From Albidovulum sp. (GTDB lineage Bacteria > Pseudomonadota > Alphaproteobacteria > Rhodobacterales > Rhodobacteraceae): a stretch of 61,548 bases of DNA. Made by a program: the position numbers and the translations under genes. Positions 57,398-61,548 of the stretch are shown here, one piece after another. The stretch is from positions 1 through 61,548 of the forward strand of contig JAUQYA010000069.1 of the NCBI GenBank assembly GCA_030837785.1, given 5' to 3'. The notes beneath the pieces were generated by a model. That model saw nothing but the letters and a program-made list of their open reading frames with translations, ran no database searches and was not told the origin of the DNA. Every line of letters starts with the position of its first letter. Within the stretch, counting starts at the first letter, position 1.

Positions 57398-58165
57398 ATG
57401 AATAATGCTGCCATGCAAGGAGACATCGGCACAGCGCAGGCCATGAACCTTCAGAGCGATCGCCCCATCGAGCCGCCAGAGGCAGACGAACCCGACGAAG
57501 AGGACATCGTCGAGCGGATCTTCGAGGCCGTGGTGGAACAGCGGCTTCCGCCCGGCACCAAGCTGTCCGAATCCGCCCTGTGCGAGGCGTTCGGCGTCGG
57601 CCGCATGCGGATCCGGCGCAGCCTCCTGTTGCTGTCAAGCCGCGAGGTCGTGGAGCTTCATGCCAACCGCGGGGCCTTCGTCGCCTCGCCCACGGCCGAG
57701 CAGGCGCGCGAGGTCTTCGAGGCCCGCAAGGCGCTGGAACCGACGATCGCGCGCCTTGCCGTGCAGCGGGCGACGGAGGCCGACATCGAAGCGCTCGACC
57801 GTCATCTCGAGGCCGAGCACCGGGCGCACCTGGCAGGCAACCGGCACGAGGCCATCCGCCTGTCGGGACAGTTTCACACGATGCTGGCGCAGATTGCCGG
57901 CAATTCGGTGATGCAGCGCATGATGAAGGAACTGGTGACGCGCACCTCGCTGATCATCGGCATCTTCGGGGCCCCGGGCATCCGGAACTGCCGCGATGAC
58001 GAACACGCACAGATCGTGTCCGCCTTCCGGCGGCGGTCGCCCGACAGCGCCGCAAGGCTGATGGGCACCCATCTGCGCCATATCGAGGCACACCTGCGCC
58101 TGGACCAGCAGGCCGACACCGGCGTGGACCTCATGCGGCTGTTCGGTAAGGCGGCCGGGCCGTGA
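57398..58165 (+). CDS. GntR-family regulator (FadR/FCD-type)
   Basis: A 255-aa regulator. An acidic N-terminal tail precedes the winged helix (DIVERIFEAVVEQRLPPGTK, then ALCEAFGVGRMRIRRSLLLL, residues 35-100). The helical FCD ligand-binding domain follows, with FEARKALEPTIARLAVQRAT near 110. A possible metal/ligand His lies in LSGQFHTMLAQIAGNSVMQR, and DEHAQIVSAFRRRSPDSAAR near 205 completes the domain. The start is uncertain among ATGs at 57398, 57413 and 57443. It probably controls the divergent transporter-racemase operon through the palindrome at 57326. Confidence 0.85.
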   Translation: MNNAAMQGDIGTAQAMNLQSDRPIEPPEADEPDEEDIVERIFEAVVEQRLPPGTKLSESALCEAFGVGRMRIRRSLLLLSSREVVELHANRGAFVASPTAEQAREVFEARKALEPTIARLAVQRATEADIEALDRHLEAEHRAHLAGNRHEAIRLSGQFHTMLAQIAGNSVMQRMMKELVTRTSLIIGIFGAPGIRNCRDDEHAQIVSAFRRRSPDSAARLMGTHLRHIEAHLRLDQQADTGVDLMRLFGKAAGP

Positions 58166-58284
58166 TGACGAACCCCGGCTGAACCCGACGGAGGGACCGG
58201 GGCGCGATGAAGGCCCGCGCCCGGCCGGTGCCGCCGGTTGCGTCCCGGGCGGGCTTGACGCAGGCTGCGGGAACGGAGGAACCG

Positions 58285-59511
58285 ATGACCACCGAGCCCA
58301 GCCCCCGACCGCATTGGCGCCGCCTTCCTGCCGGCATCTGGGCACTCGGCTTCGTGTCGATGCTCATGGATGTCTCTTCCGAGATGATCCACGCGCTTTT
58401 GCCGGTCTATCTCACGCTCGGTCTTGGCGCGACGGCGCTCGCGGTGGGCGTCATCGAGGGTGTCGCCGAGGCGACCGCGGCAATCACCAAGGTGTTCTCC
58501 GGCGCGCTTTCGGACCGGATCGGGCGACGCAAGGAACTGGCCGCCATCGGCTACGGTCTTGCGGCGGTGACCAAGCCCGTGTTCCCGCTTGCGCCGACAC
58601 TCGGCTGGGTGGTTGCTGCACGCTTCGTCGACCGGGTGGGAAAGGGCATCCGCGGCGCCCCCCGCGACGCGCTGGTGGCCGATCTCGCGCCCCCCGGCCT
58701 CACCGGCGCCGCCTTCGGGCTGCGCCAGTCGCTCGACACGCTGGGCGCCTTTCTCGGGCCGCTCGCCGCCATCGGCCTCATGTGGCTTTTCGCCGACGAC
58801 TTCCGCAAGGTCTTCTGGGTCGCGGTGATCCCTGCCTTCCTCGCGCTCGCGCTGATCCTCTTCGCCGTCGAGGAACCCGCGCGGCCCGCCGATCTCCGCC
58901 GCGTCCGCAACCCGCTGTCCCGCGGGGAGCTGGGCCTCTTGGGCGGGGTCTACTGGTGGGTGGTCGTGGTCGCCACGCTGTTCACCCTCGCCCGCTTCAG
59001 CGAGGCGTTCCTGATCCTGCGGGCGCAGGGCACGGGCGTTCCGGTCATGCTGGTGCCCCTCGTGCTGGTCGGGATGAACGCCGTCTATGCGCTGTCCGCC
59101 TGGCCGGTGGGCGCGCTGTCGGACCGGATCGGGCGGGTCGGGCTGCTCCTCTGCGGCCTCGGCCTTCTGGTCGTGGCGGATCTGTGCCTGGCGCTGTCCC
59201 CCGGCCTTGCCGGGATCGCGCTGGGGATCCTGATCTGGGGTCTTCACATGGGGTTCACGCAGGGGATTCTTTCCGCGCTCATAGCCGAGACGGTGCCGGC
59301 CGAACTCAGGGGCACCGCCTTCGGCATGTTCAACCTGGTGACGGGGGTCGCACTGCTTGCCGCCAGCGTGACCGCCGGCGCGCTTTGGGAAGCACAAGGC
59401 GCGGCCGCGACCTTTCTCGCGGGCGCGGGTTTTGCCGCGATCGCGGCGCTCGCCCTCCTGCCCCTCGGGCGGCGGCTCGACGGGCCCGGGGACCGGGGCC
59501 GGCAGAAGTGA
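58285..59511 (+). CDS. MFS transporter
   Basis: A 408-aa major facilitator with about 12 hydrophobic segments. The loop 2-3 signature GALSDRIGRRKELAAIGYGL lies near residue 75 and a second copy GALSDRIGRVGLLL near 275. The segment FVDRVGKGIRGAPRDALVAD near 115 is shared with a subfamily of uncharacterised MFS proteins. ATG 58285 is preceded by CGGAGGAA; the frame opens 26 codons earlier without a ribosome binding site. The direction and substrate of transport cannot be told. Confidence 0.87.
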   Translation: MTTEPSPRPHWRRLPAGIWALGFVSMLMDVSSEMIHALLPVYLTLGLGATALAVGVIEGVAEATAAITKVFSGALSDRIGRRKELAAIGYGLAAVTKPVFPLAPTLGWVVAARFVDRVGKGIRGAPRDALVADLAPPGLTGAAFGLRQSLDTLGAFLGPLAAIGLMWLFADDFRKVFWVAVIPAFLALALILFAVEEPARPADLRRVRNPLSRGELGLLGGVYWWVVVVATLFTLARFSEAFLILRAQGTGVPVMLVPLVLVGMNAVYALSAWPVGALSDRIGRVGLLLCGLGLLVVADLCLALSPGLAGIALGILIWGLHMGFTQGILSALIAETVPAELRGTAFGMFNLVTGVALLAASVTAGALWEAQGAAATFLAGAGFAAIAALALLPLGRRLDGPGDRGRQK

Positions 59512-59579
59512 GGGCGGGGCCCCGTCGCGGGCCGCCGTTTGCAGGCCCGCGGGCGCGGGAAGCGCCCGTGGCGGCAAAT

Positions 59580-59597
59580 CGCCCGTTTACACGGGCG
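59580..59597 (+). terminator. Hairpin after the MFS gene
   Basis: CGCCCGT-TTAC-ACGGGCG, a 7-bp perfect stem, about 70 bp after the MFS stop in the 153-bp gap before mprF. No U-tract. The gap shows nothing else except the mprF ribosome binding site. Confidence 0.4.
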
Positions 59598-59664
59598 CGC
59601 GGCTGCGGTTAGTCAGCCACCGCGGGGGCCGTCCGGGCGAACCGGTCCTTGCGGAGTGGAAGGG

Positions 59665-61548
59665 ATGTCACGGGTCGGTCTGCAATCCATCAAACGGTTC
59701 TTCCCGCTTCTTCTGGGTGCGCTCCTGTTCGGGCTGGGGGTCTACGCACTTCACCGCCTGCTCCACTCCGTCGATCCCGCCGACATTGCCGCGCAGATTC
59801 GGGCGACGCCCGGCTCCACCCTTGCGCTGGCCCTGGCGGCCACCGCCGTCGGCTATCTGGCACTGATCTTCTACGACTGGTTCGCGCTGCGCTTCATCGG
59901 ACGCACGCTTGCCCCCGGCATTGTCGCGATCGGCGGCTTTCTCGGCTATGCCTTCGGCAACACGATCGGGGTGAGCCTGGTATCGGGCGGCGCCGTCCGC
60001 TACCGCATCTATTCGGCGGTGGGACTGAACGCCTTCGAGGTCGCGGCGGTCTCGGGCTATATCGCGATGGCGCTCGGCACCGGGTTGACCCTGATCGGGC
60101 TTGCCGCACTGGCCATCCATCCCGTCGCGGTCGCCGCCTACCTGCCCTATCCCGAGACCACGGTCCGCACCCTCGCCGGTGCGGCGGTCCTGGGGTCGGC
60201 GGCGGTCATCCTGTGGCTGTCCGCAACCGGGCGCAGGATCGGCTTTCGCAGCTATGACCTTCGGCTTCCGCCGCCCGGTGACCTTGCCGGCCAACTGGCG
60301 GTCACGCTGATCGACGTCGTCGCTGCCGCCTTTGCGCTCTGGGTGCTGCTGCCCGCCGGCAAGCCGGAGTTCGCAACCTTCGTCGCCGTCTATGCCACCG
60401 CGATGATGGTCGGTGTGCTCAGCCACGTTCCGGGCGGGATCGGCGTCTTCGAGACCGTCGTGATCGGGACGCTTCCGGCCTCGGTCCCGATCGGCGACGC
60501 GGCGGCGGCACTTCTGCTCTTTCGGGTGATCTACTACCTTCTGCCCTTCAGCCTCGGCTTCCTTCTGGTGGCGCTGAACGAGGCATGGATGGCGGGTGGG
60601 CTGGCCGGGCGGCTGCTCGCGCGGTTGCCCGCGCCGGTTCAGCCGGCGGTCGCCACGCTGCACGGCATCGCGCCATCGCTCGTCGCCTCGGTCACCTTCG
60701 GCTTCGGCGCCTATCTGCTTCTGGTCACCATGATCCCCGCCGTCCGGTCCGACGCGCTCGCCGAGGGCGATCTCGTCGCGGCGCTGCTTCTGGAAGGAGG
60801 AACCCTCGGCGCGGCGATCGCGGGCGTGACGCTGCTGATCCTGTCGCACGGGCTCGCGCGGCGGGTGTCGTCGGCCTACTGGCTTGCGATCCTGACCATC
60901 GCGATGGCGGTCGGGGCCGCGCTTCTCAACAATTTCGACACCGAGAACGCGGCACTCCTGACACTTGGGGGACTCTCGCTCCTGCCGTTCCGCCGCGCGT
61001 TCGACCGCCACGGCCCGCTGACGCAGGGCGTGTTCGAGGCGCGGTGGTTCGCCCTGGTTCTGGCCGTCGGCCTGGCGACGGCCGCCTTCTTCTTCCTCGT
61101 CCACCGGACGGTGCCCTATTCCAACGACCTCTGGGCCGAGCTTTCGGCGCGGTCCGGCACGCCGAGGGCGCTCCGGGCGGGGCTCGCGGCATCGGCGGTG
61201 GTGTTCTTCTTCTCCATCCACCTGATGACGCGGCCGGTGCAGCGGCGGGTTCCTCTCGACACCGGCACCGAAACCCTGGCCCGCGCGGCCGCCCTTGCAG
61301 CCGTCTCGGAAGACCCCCAGGGCTGGCTGAGCCAGAGCGGCGACAAGCGCTTCCTCTTCTCCGACACCGGCCGGTCGTTCATCATGTATGCGGTTCACCG
61401 CAGATCGTGGATCGCGCTCGGCGACCCGGTGGGCGACCCGGCGGAGTTCGAGGCGCTCGCCTGGTCGTTCTGGGATGTCGCCAACCGCGCCAACTGCCGG
61501 CCGATCTTCTACGAAGTCAGCGCGCGGCATCTGGCGACCTGGGTCGAT
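59665..61548 (+). CDS. mprF: Bifunctional phosphatidylglycerol lysyltransferase/flippase MprF (3' end outside window)
   Basis: An open frame of 628 codons with no stop before the window edge. The start ATG follows GGAGTGGAAGG. The N-terminal two thirds hold many membrane helices of the flippase type (LGYAFGNTIGVSLVSGGAVR and LSHVPGGIGVFETVVIGTLP are conserved). From about residue 535 the soluble acyltransferase-like domain begins (LAAVSEDPQGWLSQSGDKRF, then FIMYAVHRRSWIALGDPVGD), which adds lysine or another amino acid to phosphatidylglycerol. Modified lipids protect against cationic peptides and acid. The end of the catalytic domain is cut off by the window. Confidence 0.9.
   Translation, partial: MSRVGLQSIKRFFPLLLGALLFGLGVYALHRLLHSVDPADIAAQIRATPGSTLALALAATAVGYLALIFYDWFALRFIGRTLAPGIVAIGGFLGYAFGNTIGVSLVSGGAVRYRIYSAVGLNAFEVAAVSGYIAMALGTGLTLIGLAALAIHPVAVAAYLPYPETTVRTLAGAAVLGSAAVILWLSATGRRIGFRSYDLRLPPPGDLAGQLAVTLIDVVAAAFALWVLLPAGKPEFATFVAVYATAMMVGVLSHVPGGIGVFETVVIGTLPASVPIGDAAAALLLFRVIYYLLPFSLGFLLVALNEAWMAGGLAGRLLARLPAPVQPAVATLHGIAPSLVASVTFGFGAYLLLVTMIPAVRSDALAEGDLVAALLLEGGTLGAAIAGVTLLILSHGLARRVSSAYWLAILTIAMAVGAALLNNFDTENAALLTLGGLSLLPFRRAFDRHGPLTQGVFEARWFALVLAVGLATAAFFFLVHRTVPYSNDLWAELSARSGTPRALRAGLAASAVVFFFSIHLMTRPVQRRVPLDTGTETLARAAALAAVSEDPQGWLSQSGDKRFLFSDTGRSFIMYAVHRRSWIALGDPVGDPAEFEALAWSFWDVANRANCRPIFYEVSARHLATWVD

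Noticed and set aside
1..61548. Mobile elements, prophage genes, CRISPR arrays, rRNA and tRNA genes
   Set aside because: I found no transposase or integrase motif, no regularly spaced repeats, no terminal inverted repeats and no tRNA-like structures. The accessory region looks like a gene cluster without visible transfer borders.

Overview
The window is chromosomal DNA from a high-GC alphaproteobacterium, most likely a member of the Rhodobacterales (Rhodobacteraceae/Paracoccaceae). This rests on gene content and order: dxs-ispA-xseB-deacetylase, the petP/petR regulator pair, irrA next to fabA-fabB-fabI, and gpmI-(EnvC-like)-ctpA-rppH. No rRNA, tRNA, CRISPR array, transposase or integrase was seen. 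The left half is largely housekeeping; the right half is accessory catabolism and transport.

Layout. 1-1.5 kb: tail of an unknown gene, queG and a small charged protein. 1.5-8.1 kb: a polyamine-type module (XRE-cupin regulator, PotD/B/C/A-like ABC transporter, FAD amine oxidase, small cupin). 8.1-13.4 kb (minus strand): dxs, ispA, xseB, a histone-deacetylase-fold hydrolase, petR and petP. 13.5-17.8 kb: ilvE, a glycosyltransferase-like protein, an HTH regulator, a DUF1127 protein, and an SH3/DUF1236 gene broken by one in-frame stop. 18-21.2 kb: irrA divergent from fabA-fabB-fabI. 21.1-26.3 kb: a conserved membrane protein, a tightly overlapped HAD dehalogenase/hydrolase/dehydratase trio, a nuclease-phosphatase-fold protein and a membrane protein. 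26.5-29.4 kb: leuC and leuD separated by two small membrane-protein genes. 29.9-36.6 kb: rsfS-rlmH, an aminotransferase, gpmI, EnvC-like, ctpA, rppH.

36.6-57.2 kb is the most interesting part. Two complete branched-chain-type ABC transporters flank a catabolic set: a three-subunit molybdenum hydroxylase, ferredoxin-NADP reductase, a 7Fe ferredoxin with an unusual C-terminal extension, a PreA-like flavin/iron-sulfur reductase, an amidase, a DUF2848 hydrolase and a cupin. A MarR regulator lies among them. Four copies of a 12-bp near-palindrome (consensus GMAGTATRCTTC) lie in front of the four transcription units next to or within this set. Each overlaps a promoter -10 element, which suggests one MarR-repressed regulon. 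I infer, but cannot prove, that it imports an N-heterocyclic or cyclic amide compound, hydroxylates it, reduces the ring with ferredoxin electrons and opens it by hydrolysis. A second operon (substrate-binding protein, LivHMGF, hydantoin-racemase-like enzyme) diverges from a GntR regulator across a perfect 12-bp palindrome.

57.4-61.5 kb: the GntR regulator, an MFS transporter and the 5' part of an mprF-type lysylphosphatidylglycerol synthase that runs off the window. Starts were chosen from Shine-Dalgarno sequences and family N-termini; several are GTG or TTG.
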